From Polychytrium aggregatum (lineage: Eukaryota > Chytridiomycota > Chytridiomycetes > Polychytriales), in assembly GCF_025602895.1 (NCBI RefSeq), contig NW_026516285.1:124001-188000 (forward strand): a DNA stretch of 64,000 nt, in the 5' to 3' direction. The notes beneath the pieces are model-generated. The model was not told the DNA's origin. It was given only the letters and a program-made list of their open reading frames with translations, and ran no database searches. Shown here one piece after another: positions 44,082-55,775 of the stretch; the stretch's first letter is position 1; each line of letters opens with the position of its first letter. A program made the translations under genes and the position numbers.

Positions 44082-44388
44082 TGTCTCTGGGGCTCGTGGT
44101 GAAGCGGCGACGGTGGTGTCGGTGGTGTCGGTGGCCTTGGTTCTGGGCAGCAGCAACAGCAGCGGCAGCGGATGCTTGATCGACAGCCGATCTGGACGGG
44201 ATGCTTCCTGATGCGAGCCTGCGTTTGTTGTGCACGACAATTTTTTCGGAAGCGGGGAGCTATGCGCCACACACGTGGCTCGACCCGATTTCGTGAGTCA
44301 TCATGACTCAGCACGCTGACCGAGGCGGTGACCTGGCCCCAAGCACCTCTCACCCGCACCAGATCCACTTCCCAGCAATCCAGGAGCA
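44082..44388. promoter_or_regulatory. Short divergent promoter, bS18m / kanadaptin
   Basis: Only 307 bp lie between the start codons. It contains GGTGTCGGTGGTGTCGGTGG and AGCAGCAACAGCAGCGG runs and a TGAGTCATCATGACTCA imperfect palindrome near 44293-44309 that resembles an AP-1/Gcn4-type site (TGAGTCA/TGACTCA). Confidence 0.5.
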
Positions 44389-47300
44389 ATGCATAGCCAG
44401 GCCGACACACATTCGAGCGCGGCGCAGGTCTTTGCCGTCCCTGCGCTCCCGGGCGCTGCGAGAAAGCAGGAAGCTCAAACCGCATCCGACAACCACAGCG
44501 ACAGCGACAAGCCGTCAGCACCGCCAAGCGCACCGCCAAGCGCACCGCCGCTCAACTATACCGAGCCATCGTGGTCGGCGACTCCCCGGTCGGATTATTA
44601 CTTTGAGATCCTCAAGAATGGCACCATCGTTGGGGTTACGCATCTCAACACCAAGGCATTCTACACGATCGGTAGGAAGCTGGATGCATGTTGGATGCAT
44701 GCTGGAGAGTGCCAGCGCCAGCGATCGAGAAATGTATTCCCGACCCTCTGGTCCGTCGCTCCAAATGGCGGCCAAAGATCCGATGCATGAGCTCCTCTAA
44801 TGGTTTTCTTGCATTCCGCGCCCGCAAGGCCGCCTTCCGATCTGCGATATCGAGCTGGAGCATCCCGTAAGTCGACCTGTGAATGCGATGCCCTCTGACC
44901 AGATCCAGATCCAGATCCAGATCGATGCGATGGGATTCTTACCTGTGTCGCCACGCATCGGCTCTGGAAGAGCGTTTCCAGATACCATGCTATAATCCAG
45001 TTCAGGAAGGACGGTATGTATCTCCCTGGATGCACACGGCTCCTGGTCGGACTCGAAGGTCTACCTCGATCGCTCCGCTCGCTGTCCCAGGCTCATCGAC
45101 TTCAACTTTCTGCAAACAGACGCCGCCTATATCTATGATCTCGGCAGCGCACACAAGACCTTTGTCAATAAGATCGAGGTCCCAACCCGCGAGTTCTGGC
45201 GCCTCAAAGTCGGAGGCAAGTCGCAGCAAACTGCTTGGCTGGCGAGCAGGCGCTCATCCCAGTTTACGCGAGCGGCAACTGCCCGAATGCCTGACTCTCT
45301 CTCCGCTCCATAGATATGGTGCGTTTTGGTCAGAGCAGCCGGGCCTTCTTCTTCCAAGGACCTCCGGAACCAGAGCCAGAGCCTTCTTCGGCACCTATGA
45401 TGCGCAAGCCGACAGCTTCTGAGCCAGAAGACAGAGGCGTCACCTGGGGCTTCCCGGAGGACGCTGTCGAGGAAGACGACGAAGACGAGATCGACAACGA
45501 GCGGGAGGCCGACCGAACAGGACTCGACGAAAGCCTCTTTTACGTCCGTGACTCGCGCAAGGCCCTCAAAAACTGGGCCGACAATCGTGGTCTGGATGCC
45601 GATTTTGAGATCGATGAGGAGGGCCATGGACACAATCGATGCTATGTCGCCCGCGTCGAGCTGCCGCTGGACCACGGCGCAAAACGGGTTGTTGGCATCG
45701 GACGAGCATCCAAGAAAAAGGACGCCGAGCGCGAGGCGGCCCTGGATGCCTGCATCAAACTCGATCGGATCGGCCATCTGCGATCCTCGCCGAACAACCA
45801 GCGTGAGCAAGGTGAGTTTACACACCGAGACACACAAAGACAAGAGCTTGTACCAGTCGCTGGCGAGAAGGAGGGGGTGATCCAGTCAAGTGTCGTCTTG
45901 GACAGCGATCAAGCAGCTGAATGTGGTGATCCGATGGCACTGACGAATACCGGTCGTTGCCGCTCGGATGACCTGACAGAGAAGAAGCGCCTCAAGGAGC
46001 TGCTTGGAAACGACGACGACGACCAAGATTCATTTTACGACCGAACAGGAACAGGTGTGTACCGAACCCCTCCAACCATGAGCGCAGTCGAGAGCAGGGT
46101 TGCTAGCGGTCGAGCATACCGTCGGCCCGAATGAGGCTGACAGTCCATCATCGACCTGTTCCCAGCGGACCGCAAGGCTCAGCGCAAGAACAAGACTGCA
46201 GTTGAGACACTCCAGTCGCTGTCAGAGAAGCGGCTGGATGTGCTCGCAAAGATTAGCAATCTTGAGACGCAGCTGCAGGCCCACGAACAGAGTAAGATGC
46301 TTGCACGCGCTGTCATGCATTCCCGGATATCCTCATCCAACGATTGAGATTGGTGTCGGACACTGGGATACCACCACCACCACAATTAATCAAACTAAGC
46401 TGACAGATTACTGTTTACTATGCTTGGCTATGTCTGGGTGGTCTGCTAGATGCGATTGTACAGAGCGAGGATGCTTTGGATGACTACATGGCGCAAATCC
46501 AGGCAAAGGCCGAGCACATGGAGCGTGCCAAGATTCAGCAGCAAATCGACCAACACAGCAAGGTAACGCGAGGGCAATACAGCCGCTGCATGCTCAAGCA
46601 TGCCAAGTCCTCGCGAGATGTCGCTGACAACGCTCCCGTTTGTTCCAACAGGAAGTCAAGCGTCTGGAGAAGCTCATATCGGTATACTTTGAGCCAGAAT
46701 CCTGCTCTGCAGCTCGCTGATATTCTTGAGCTAACCACTACTCCCTCGTTTTCGCCTGGCTTGGCAACTTCAAAGATTGTGGCTCCTAGCGAAGCTTTCA
46801 AAGGGTCGGTGTCACCGACGGACCAAGGGTCTAACATGGGATGCCGCATGGCTGTGTGAAAAGTACTGACATTGAACCGTTTGATGCGACATGGTGTGGA
46901 TGGTTCCTTGCCCAGGTTCGATTTATCCAAGCCCAGGAAGCCAGATCAGCCCAAGGATAGTGCTGCACCTGCATCATCACAGCAGGCCGCACCCGAATCT
47001 ACGGCACCTGCATCCGCACCAAAATGTTCTCAGACCCCTCAGCCTAAAGCCCAAGTCCAAGCCCAGCCTGGCGCTTTGAAAATGGAAGATAATATTGTGC
47101 TCAGCGAGCCTGCAGAAACAGCCACGACCCAGCACCCTGGTCCGTCAGTAGCACCGCCGGCCTCATCAGCAACGAGTGCCCTGCCTGCGTCCGCACAGAA
47201 ACAAGAAACGGCACCTGAATCCTCAGGCTCTGTCCACAATCAGTTTGGTCTGATTGTCCGTAACAAGAAGCGTGAGGCAGAGGCTCTGCCAGCACGTCCC

Positions 47301-47513
47301 GAGAAGCAGCCCCGATCCAAGCAGCCACGTTACGATGGCGACGATGACAGCCACGACGGTGACTATTCCAAGTATCAGTGGAGTACCGATGGTGCAGATG
47401 AGCCTGGCTCCGAGTGGGTGGCTCCTGGCGAACAGCTTAATGCAGACGACGTCAAGAAGCAGAATGCATTGTATGGCTATACACTTTATTCAGAAAAAAA
47501 CGGGACAATATAG
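44389..47513 (+). CDS. Kanadaptin (FHA-domain protein, SLC4A1AP family)
   Basis: Nuclear FHA-domain protein. Exons from splice signals: 44389-44671, 44829-44866, 44971-45013, 45120-45215, 45314-45811, 45980-46054, 46166-46291, then about 46467-46562, about 46652-46681, and the last from about 46917. The FHA part is Y-F-E-I-L-K-N-G-T-I-V, R-L-P-I-C-D-I-E-L-E-H-P, S-R-Y-H-A-I-I-Q-F and S-A-H-K-T-F-V-N-K. Then come M-V-R-F-G-Q-S-S-R, a double-stranded-RNA-binding-like segment, K-K-R-L-K-E-L-L-G, a coiled coil and an acidic C-terminus ending W-V-A-P-G-E-Q and A-L-Y-G-Y. Intron 4 uses a GC donor (GCAAGT) instead of GT. The exon 7/8 join is one base out of frame in my model and remains open. A transposon inserted at the stop codon adds 11-12 foreign codons (T-L-Y-S-E-K-N-G-T-I) before a TAG inside the element. 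Confidence 0.86.
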
Positions 47514-47579
47514 CCGTTTCCATGAACATGTAGTATGTGCTGTGCTTGCGTCAAGCAAAGCCACAAGAAATAAAACAGA
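47480..47579 (-). ncRNA. Candidate guide RNA scaffold, copy 2
   Basis: The region between the Fanzor stop codon and the element end, nearly base-identical to copy 1 with the 6-bp hairpin intact. A guide read through the left end would be antisense to the last kanadaptin codons. Confidence 0.5.
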
Positions 47580-47927
47580 TCACTTTGGCAGCCTCCGAGT
47601 GAAGACCGCCGGTCGCTCTCCGATCTCCACAATCGACCTGCATACTGTGATCATGTTGCGCGCCGCATTGACGTCGCGATTCCACACTGTCCGGCAGCTG
47701 GGATTCTTGCAGCTCCTGACAAAGTGGGAATTCGCAACACTGGGCGCATCGAGTCCTTCCAACCGAACTGGCTCCCGGCACTTGGAGCACACCTGCGAGG
47801 TGTTGAACTCGTTCGTCGAGACTACCTTGACGCTTCCATGATGGTGATTGGGACGGCGGCGGTGGTGCTCGAATTGCTCAAAGTACCGAGCAAACCGCTG
47901 CCTCCGAGGGCTGGATGCATAGCCCTT
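47580..47927 (-). pseudogene. Fanzor C-terminal fragment, copy 2
   Basis: Starts at K-G-Y-A-S-S-P-R and keeps N-E-F-N-T-S-Q-V-C-S-K-C, the second zinc pair and N-R-D-V-N-A-A-R-N, ending R-R-L-P-K with a stop. RuvC-I and the N-terminal two thirds are absent, so it cannot be an active nuclease. Against copy 1 there are only a few amino-acid differences. Confidence 0.9.
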
Positions 47928-48507
47928 AGTACATGCGATGCAGCACACCAGAGTGGTTGATGGCAAATGCAGCCGAGACAGACTTGTGTTTCATGTGATT
48001 GCGCTGGCGAAGCGGAGCACCCTTCGGTGAGTATCCGTAAAGAGGGAAAATGGATCTCCTGATCCCCGTCTCATCGACAAAAACGAATCACCGCGGGTCG
48101 ATGGAGCGGACCTGGTCCCTGAACTGTGCCACTCGCTCATCCAGTCGCTTGGACTTGTTGAGGTGTGTTGCTCTCTTGTGAGAGAGACCTGCTCGGTGGA
48201 TGGCAGTGTGGCAGAGTGAGAGTGATACTTTCCTCTGGAGGATGGACTCGAGCTTGCATCGCAACACAGGACCAGTCTGGAACGGGTCCTGTTCAATCAG
48301 GGTGCGAATGACTGGACATGCCTGCTCGAAGAAAGTGGATCTGCGAGCTGGGACCCGGGATGGGTCATCCAGCTTGCATCCTCGGTGCCATCGATGGATG
48401 GTGCTCTTGGATACACTGAATATGGAGGCGACCTTACGCAGGCTATGGATGAGGGCGTAGCATCGCAATGCGGCGGTGCGAAAGTCGGATGTGTGGCGAA
48501 TGGTCAT
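47928..48507 (-). pseudogene. Transposase N-terminal fragment, copy 2
   Basis: Encodes the helix-turn-helix region and the first half of the DDE domain through G-Y-S-P-K-G-A-P-L-R-Q-R-N, then about 25 further residues ending H-R-M-Y and a TAA made at the deletion junction. A premature stop also follows S-I-D-P-R (codon TGA where copy 1 has R-F-V-F-V-D-E), so the first catalytic Asp lies beyond it. The later residues fill part of the gap in copy 1. Confidence 0.88.
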
Positions 48508-48591
48508 GGCCAGCGCGCGATAACATTGGGTAACAAAATATTCGATGAATGGTCAAAAACCCGGGTGTCCCGTTTTTTATTGGATTGCCTA

Positions 48592-48970
48592 TAACTAGTT
48601 GGTCGTTTGGCCCGAGACCGGCCCGAGACTCGGCCACAGCGCAACACGGTGTCCATTGATGCACGCCGGGTCGTCCGCGCCGATTCTATATGCAATGGTT
48701 ACCCGCATTCTTGTCGATGCACATGCGTCGGAGAACCCGAGCAAACGGAGCCTGCTCTCACTTCCCTGCGCACAGAGTCGGTGATGAGTTGCTGGGCTGG
48801 ACTGGCTGTGGCGCTGGTTGTGCCACAGCAGCGGTGCTCACATGACCAAGAAGGCTGCGCTCTGTTCCCAGAGCCAGCACCCAAATCGGCACCGCTTGAC
48901 ACCGATCGCATCCGCTCTGGATCGGAAGTGTGTCTCCTGATCGCCAGACTCCCGACAGCGGCAGAGAAAA
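48592..48970. other. Intergenic region upstream of the METTL2-type gene
   Basis: About 380 bp between the transposon end (the former kanadaptin 3' region) and the next plus-strand start codon. It must contain the displaced kanadaptin 3' UTR and polyadenylation signal as well as the promoter of the next gene. No frame of note. Confidence 0.5.
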
Positions 48971-51257
48971 ATGAGCAGCCCAGAAGCGTCCCTCGAGCCG
49001 GCCCAGTCCAACGACAAGAAGAAGGTGTCAAGTCTCAGCAGCTTTGGAACTCGACAGCTGCAGAACGAAGCCGATGTGTTCAGCCATAATGCATGGTAGC
49101 CGAGCGATTCCCAAAGTGCGATGCCCGGCGTCTCGTATTGGCCGGCCAACAGCACCAGCACCAACACCGATATGGCTTAAACGAGGCCGTGCATGCGCCG
49201 TAGCGATCCTGTAGCGAGCCTAACCAGCGATCGCCTTGTTTTTGGACTGTGGCTATCTTGCCAGGGACAACTTCCAATGGGGAGACGAGCAGGAGAAAGA
49301 TGCACTCGAGATCATCCAGAAGCAGCAAGAAAAGCCCGTCTCTGACGAGGACAAAGGTTGTGCCATCGTCCGTACTACAAGCACGATCGTGGATGCAGGC
49401 GCAATCGAGGCGATTACTGACTTGGCTCGACATCTGCTGGCGCTCGTGGACAGACATGTATCACCGAGATCCCGATCGATTCTGGAGCTTGTTTTACAGC
49501 AAGAATCAGAACAAATTCTTCAAGGATCGTCATTGGTAACGCTGGAAGGTCGACTGGTGCGCGTGGAAACAGGAGCGCCTCGTTGATGTGGGTGTGGCGA
49601 ACTGATGCGCTGGCGGGCATGCTAACTCATCCGACCGGACCCACAACCAGGCTGAGGATCGAGTTTCCAGGTTCGTGGATGTGATTGTCGCCAGCCGGTC
49701 CTCGGCCTATTTGAGACAGGCTCTGATCATTCTCGCCCTGTGCTTGTGCAGAGCTCTTTGCCAAGCTCCCCAAGGACAATCTCGTAGGTGCCCAAGCAGG
49801 ATCTGTGGTGGCTATATCGCCGGCACGCAGCGGACATACTAACGATCACGCATGCCTAGATGCCATTCAGAGTATTCGAAATCGGATGTGGAGCTGGTAT
49901 GCAGTTTGTCTGCCGTGCGTTGAGTCAGGACCCTGTCGTCAGCCCACAGCACAGCGCCGAAGTATATTGATGGCACCTTCGACGGATATCGTCGACTGAT
50001 TGGAAACCCTTTGGCAGGCAACACCGTTTTCCCGCTCTTGAACGAGGCTCGTGATGCCAACGTATTTGTGTACGCAGGCGATTTTGCCTGGACGGCGATT
50101 GATGTCGTCAAGGTACGACCACCCGACACAGGCGAACGCAAGCGCAACGCACGAGTTTTTGCATACCAGACCGGCATGTCCAGCCAGCCCTCTCCATCGC
50201 TGGGTAACGGTCTCCCAGCCGAGCATGCCACAATGACGGACACGACATTGAATCCTGGGTTTATTCTTTCTGCGACTGCTTGGGCCACGAACGTGCGCTC
50301 ATGATATCAGAGTAACCCAGAGTATAACGAGGACAAGTGCAAGGCTTTTGTATATGGTATGCTCTTTGCTCGCACAATCGGCTGGCCAGGTGGGCGACGA
50401 GCTGATTTCTCTGCTTCACCATAGATATTACAGCGCCGGATATTCCGGAATACATCGAACCCGAATCGCTCGATGTTTGCATTTGCATCTTCGTGCTGTC
50501 TGCTGTGCACCCAGACACATGGGCCCGTGCCGTTGACAACATTTACAAGGTGGGCATGGCACTCTGACATGTCGGCGATATGGATTGGCATCGTGAGGAC
50601 GCTTGTGGCTCGGCGCGATCGACTTACATCCCAGACTCTGCGGCCCGTGTAGATGCTCAAGCCCGGCGGCCTTGTTCTGCTGAGAGGTGAGATCCTGCTG
50701 CCGCCAAGCACTGGTCCGGGCCTCCCTTGATTTTGCTCTGACTGCGGCCTCACACGTCTTGTGCACCGACAGATTATGCACGCTACGACCTTGCCCAGCT
50801 GCGGTTCAAAGGCGGCCGCTTCCTGGACGAGAACTTTTATGTCCGTGGAGACGGTACTCGAGTGTATTTTTTCACTCAAGGTGAGGCAGATAGGCCAGGA
50901 GACAGCCACCCTAAGCTTCGATGCGGTCGGCAAACGTCTGACTGCACAGCCACGGAGTGATGGCGTCGAACCGATACAAGTGGCGGGGCGCCATCGATAC
51001 TCAAGAGCGACATCTAAACGATGACCACTACCCTACCACCAGATGAAATCGCGAATATGTTTTCCAAGTTCCACATCGACCAGAATGCACTTGATCGACG
51101 ACTGATCGTCAACCGACACAAGAAGCTCAAAATGTACCGTATCTGGATCCAGGGCAAGTTCCGCAAGCCTCTGCCAGGAGAAGCCCCCAGGGTTTCGGCA
51201 GAGGCGTCCATTCCGACAGCGCGGCCTGAGGGCGCCGAAGCCGATGAGATGGAGTGA
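48971..51257 (+). CDS. METTL2: tRNA 3-methylcytidine methyltransferase, METTL2/Trm140 family
   Basis: SAM-dependent methyltransferase that makes m3C in the anticodon loop of tRNAs (family knowledge). Exon 1 (48971-49095) ends F-S-H-N-A-W and joins exon 2 at 49265, D-N-F-Q-W-G-D-E-Q, the family signature H-N-A-W-D-N-x-x-W. Later exons hold N-K-F-F-K-D-R-H-W (ending 49535), E-L-F-A-K-L-P (about 49755), G-N-T-V-F-P-L-L-N from the SAM-binding motif with Y-A-G-D-F-A (50011-50115), the [10 protein letters not shown] segment (about 50490), [10 protein letters not shown] (about 50655), [16 protein letters not shown] (about 50830-50880), and the last exon (from about 51040) with [10 protein letters not shown]. 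Not every exon border was closed. The C-terminal 25 residues after P-L-P-G-E are extra. Confidence 0.88.
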
Positions 51258-51684
51258 ACGGCTGCTGGACGCTTCCTGCCGTGAAGGGGGAGATACTGGT
51301 CCTCTACCCGCCGTCCTCGCCGTCCCTGCCGTCCCAAGCATCCCAAGGATGGCAGCCACCCAGAATACAGTTCTTGGTGTATCGCTTTTGGCGGAATGCG
51401 TGCGTCCGGTTATCGGATCTTGGTTCCTGCCGAGGTTCCCGCTTGAGGTGTGGGAGCGGCCATGGATTCACTCCTGTCAGCGCCAGAGCCGCGCTCCGCC
51501 TGGATTACGTAACCTCACCATGTCAATGGCCATACGAAAAAAAAAGATCCGCCCCGGCACCCAAACGCAGTCTCAAAACGCTGATCGATCGATCTGGCTC
51601 TCGTGTCTGCTCCGTCGACCGATCTTCGCAGCCAGCCAGCTTGCCCTGTATCTGCACCCAGCCTTCTCCAGCCACTCGCCAGCC
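51258..51684. other. Intergenic region METTL2 / AIFM1
   Basis: About 430 bp between tandem plus-strand genes. Long frames cover it, but the translations are Arg/Ser/Pro-rich without family features. It presumably holds the AIFM1 promoter. Confidence 0.5.
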
Positions 51685-54600
51685 ATGCTCCGATCTGCTG
51701 CCGTCCGAATCGCCAATAGTCGCGTGCCATCGGTGCGCTCGCTCGGTCTGTCCCAGACTGGTGCTCTGCTTCGTCCCTCGGCTCGCCTGTTCGCCTCGCC
51801 CGCTGGCAACCAGCCTCACCGCAACAACAACAACAACAACAACAACGCCCATGACAACCACGGCGATGCGGAAGAGGGCCAGAACAGCACTCGTCTGCTG
51901 ATGCTTGCCTCGGCCGCCATCTTCGGACCGCTCGTATGTCATCGATACAGCTCATGGCTTCCCGAATGTGGTTTCGATCTCGCATCATGACGGCTGCCCT
52001 CAGCCGTGTATCAAAGGCGCTCCGAAGCCACCCGTCGTGTTCGAGTGATGTGTGCTGTACCGATCTGACATTATCCCCTCCGTATTGATGTGGATCAGTT
52101 TTGGAAGCTCACCGAGGATCACATCAAGAGCGGCGTTGTCGAGCAGCCCAAGTCCAAATCGGTGGCCAACAGCCTCGTCAGCAAGTCTGTGTCGACCGTA
52201 TCCGCAGCTCCCGTCAAGAAAACCGACCCTGTTCCCCGCAAGCAGACGGCCATCCCCAAGGGTCGGTATCGGATCGGTTTGATCGGCGAACACCGGCGAT
52301 CGCGAGCGACTGCCTGCGAGTGCAGCCAAGTCACCCGGCCGCGACTGCCTCCGCCGCCTACTGACTTGCCATCTTGTATCCATGCTTTGGAATCGACAGT
52401 GACCTATGTCTTGGTTGGTGCCGGAACTGCCTCGTACAGTGCCATTGAGGTATGTGGTTGCCATCCGCAGTGCATGCCCTGTCAAACGGTAGTGAAATAT
52501 CCGTATCTCGCGATCTGACGACATTCACTACCAGGCGATCCGGGAAGCCGAGCCCAATGCCGACATTCTGATCATCGGAGATGAAGACCATGTGCCGTAC
52601 ATGCGCCCGCCGCTTTCCAAGGAGCTTTGGTTCAGCCCGAGCTCCAAGCCACTGGCCTTCAATGACTGGCATGGCGCCGAGCGAAGGTACGTCCATCCAG
52701 ACCCGCAGTCGTGAGATCGAAGAGCAACCAGCGCTTCGTGACCGAGGCATGGTGAGCTGGAAAGTTCACCTTCAAGCGGTGTTCACCAGTTCGGGATCCA
52801 CCCTTCCATGTGTCTGATACCTCCATCATCCGCCATCAGCCTGTTCTACCAGGAGGAGAGTAAGTACTTGCGAGCGACACACATCGACCCATATGCATCC
52901 GACACTTTGTTTCCGGGCACACCGCTTGTCGGCTCACCCACATATGCGGTCAGGCAACTACGAGCGCGTGCCCGACGCCGAGGAGCTTCTTCAGCCTGCA
53001 AAGACCAAGGTTCGATGGCTGAAGAGCAAGGTCAGCAAGCTCGACCTCGATGGCCAGTACGTGGTCCTTGGCAACGGCGACAAGATCAAATACGGAAAAG
53101 TTTTGTATGTATTCCGTTCGTGTCACAAGAGAGGGCTTGCAACTGCATGGATATACATCCGAGCAGCGACAACGATTGCTGTTCTTACAAGCGTTCTTGC
53201 TCCTCTCCACCTGAATTAGGCTGGCGACAGGTGCCACCCCCAACAAGCTGCCTGTGTTTGAGAAGCTCTCTACACAGGCCAAGGAGAGAGTGCTGACCTT
53301 CAGAACGGTTAGTAGTTGCCGAGCCGCATCCTCTGAGCAGCAGCCAGTCGCAATTCAGGGTATCTGCCCCCATCGTCCGTGGAGGGCGCAGTGTTGATCG
53401 CATTTCTTACCGCCAGTCGAGGTCATATCTTGTGGTGTCTAACACTTGACTGCTTCGTCTTCTATCAAACTTTCGCTTAACAGCTCGATGACTATGAGCA
53501 CCTTCTCTCCGTGGCCAACTCGGGCAAGACCATCGCCATCGTCGGCGGTGGCTTCCTCGGCAGTGAGCTCGCCGTTGCGCTTGGTGAGTAATCGCATCTG
53601 TTTGGCCATGAATCGAGCTGCACAATCTTGGGCTAACAACACTCTCGTGGTTCTGATTGCAGCACAAAAAGGTAGGCTGCCTGCAGCTAGTTGTAGCAGC
53701 AGGATACTCTCGATCCATGGTGGGATGCTTACTGCGCAGTTGACTTGATCTGACAGCCAAGAAGGGCGCGAAGATCAACGTGGTCCAGATCTTCCCTGAA
53801 GAAGGTAAGTCAGTGCCAAGATCGAGTGCACAGCCCTTCTGCTGACATGCATGCTGCTGTGATCTGGGCCTCTGTGACATCTGGGTGATCCACTAATGCC
53901 CGTGTGTTTGCCAGGAAACATGAGCCAAGTGTTCCCACGCTACCTCACTCGTTGGACCACCCAGAGACTCATCGATGGTGAGGCAACCGCACCACCGTTT
54001 GCACTGCTCGCTCAACTCCGACACTACAGCGAAACCTAACGATACATTTGAATGTGAGCAGAGGGGGTCCAGATCAAGAACAGTGCCAGCATCACTTCAG
54101 TCAAGGAGAAGGGCAACAAGATCGTTATTGGTGTTTCGGACCAAGATACCGTTGAAGCGGTAGGCTGGCCTTCCAATTGGCAGCTCTTGCGATCGCACCG
54201 ATGCGCTTTGCTAGTGTTGACTCGCCATGATTCGATCTGCAGGACTATGTCGTCGTTGCTGCCGGCGTTTCGCCCAATGTGGTAAGTGCGGCTGATCCGA
54301 CTTGCGCTCCGCAGCTGCCTCACGGGACTCGCCTCTAAACACCGCCCAACGTCGTAAAGGAAATCGCCAAGGCCTCTGGACTGGAAATCGATTCTGCCCG
54401 TGGTGGCATTGTTGGTGGGTAGTAGCGACTGTGATGCAACTCCTGCGTCGTTATTGAGTGTGGTCGCCTGTGCGGCTCCAAGCTTAGGAGAGGAGGGGTG
54501 GGCTGGATTGTATCTGACCCGCGGCTCGTTTACAGTCAATGCCGAGCTGGAGGCTCGCCACAACGTCTTTGTTGCTGGAGATGCCAGCAGTTTCCACGAC

Positions 54601-55349
54601 ATTGCCCTTGGCCGTCGCCGTGTTGAGCACTATGACCACGCGATCAACAGCGGTCGTCAGGTCGGCGAGAACATGACCAAAACCAAGGTAAGAGAGTCTC
54701 TGCTCTCGAAGCGAGCGCAAATGTCCCGTTCACACAAGGCCATTTGGCTTCTGTGGCTGCGCGCTCGTGCTCTGCTATATTCACACCGGCCACATCTATC
54801 CGCTACTGCAGCGCCCGTATGTACACCAGCCCATGTTCTGGAGCGATCTGGGACCCAAGATCGGTTATGTGAGTGGCTTTGTCGCGCGGCACATCATAGT
54901 TTCTTGAATGAACCTGCGTGGTGCTCGATTGGATGCGAGTATTCGCTGACCACTCGGGTTGGCGGCGGGGTTTGCTTCTGCAGGAGGCTGTGGGTATCAC
55001 CGAGTCGTCCCTCTCGACCATTGGCATCTGGGCCAAGGGCGACGATAACGGTCGGGGACCTGCCGAGCAGGATCCCTCGAAGGAGGATTACGGAAAGGGC
55101 GTTGTCTTTTACATCTCCAAGGAGAAGAAGATCGGTGAGTTGCATCGCGAGCACAGACGTTCGCACAAACGACAGCCATACAGCCGCACGTTCTCACCAA
55201 CACCCTGTCCTCTGCTGCCACCGCCAGTCGGCATCTTGATGTGGAACATCTTTGGCAAGGCCCCCGTTGCCCGCAAGATCATTTCCCAGGGCAAGACCTT
55301 TGAGGACATCGAGGGTCTGGCCGGACTCTTCAACGTCCACGAACAATAA
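51685..55349 (+). CDS. AIFM1: Apoptosis-inducing factor, mitochondrial (AIFM1-like)
   Basis: FAD/NADH oxidoreductase of the mitochondrial intermembrane space, needed for respiratory-chain assembly and released in cell death (family knowledge). Exon 1 (51685-51933) is an Arg/Ser-rich targeting leader with an eight-Asn run from an AAC microsatellite and then a membrane segment ([12 protein letters not shown]). Later exons hold [10 protein letters not shown] (FAD), [25 protein letters not shown] (NAD), [18 protein letters not shown], and the AIF C-terminal domain with [13 protein letters not shown]. The last exon (55228-55349) gives V-G-I-L-M-W-N-I-F, ending in TAA. The gene is cut into about 14 small exons between 52.1 and 55.3 kb; I did not close every border. 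Confidence 0.92.
51826..51848 (+). repeat. (AAC)n microsatellite inside AIFM1 coding sequence
   Basis: About eight AAC triplets encode an asparagine run between the targeting leader and the membrane segment; length variation here would keep the frame. Confidence 0.85.
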
Positions 55350-55775
55350 GCGCGCGCTCCTAATTTCTAGATCCCTTTTCATAATTCCTCAGACTCCCAG
55401 ACTATGGTGGCAGCCTGTTTGGCGCCATATCCATCCCTCCCATCCTTGCACCTTTCCTGGCCTGGTTGCTCTGATCTCCGTCATCAGAGCCGGTCGAATA
55501 CAGATCGTATGATACAGCTCCACTTTCTTCGGCAATGGCACAATGGATACGCCGGTCTATTTGGAGAGGCGGGTTGGCTCGTCGGTGAGACGCTGTCAAG
55601 GGCTCGGAGCAGGCCTCTTTCGCCCAGACCAGTCAAAGCGCCCAGCTACAGGCCGTCGTGCGTTGAATCATCCACCCAATGGCTCGGCCATCAATCCTGA
55701 AGTATCAAGAGCCAAGAGGCGCGATGGAAGGGCACAGGAATTCCCCACGAATGAGGCGAGAAGCATCGCTGGCCC
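55350..55775. other. Convergent intergenic region AIFM1 / ENY2
   Basis: About 425 bp between the 3' ends of two convergent genes. No coding frame with family resemblance and no repeat of note. Confidence 0.55.

Larger units (their letters stand above)
47480..48591 (-). mobile_element. Composite Fanzor/mariner element, copy 2 (internally deleted)
   Basis: About 1.1 kb, almost identical to the two ends of copy 1 and flanked by TATA on both sides, so the insertion site is clean. A large deletion fuses the 5' half of the transposase directly to the last third of Fanzor at about 47927. It keeps part of the transposase that copy 1 lost, so neither copy is the parent of the other. Orientation is minus, antisense to kanadaptin, whose coding region ends at the left terminus. 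Confidence 0.92.
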
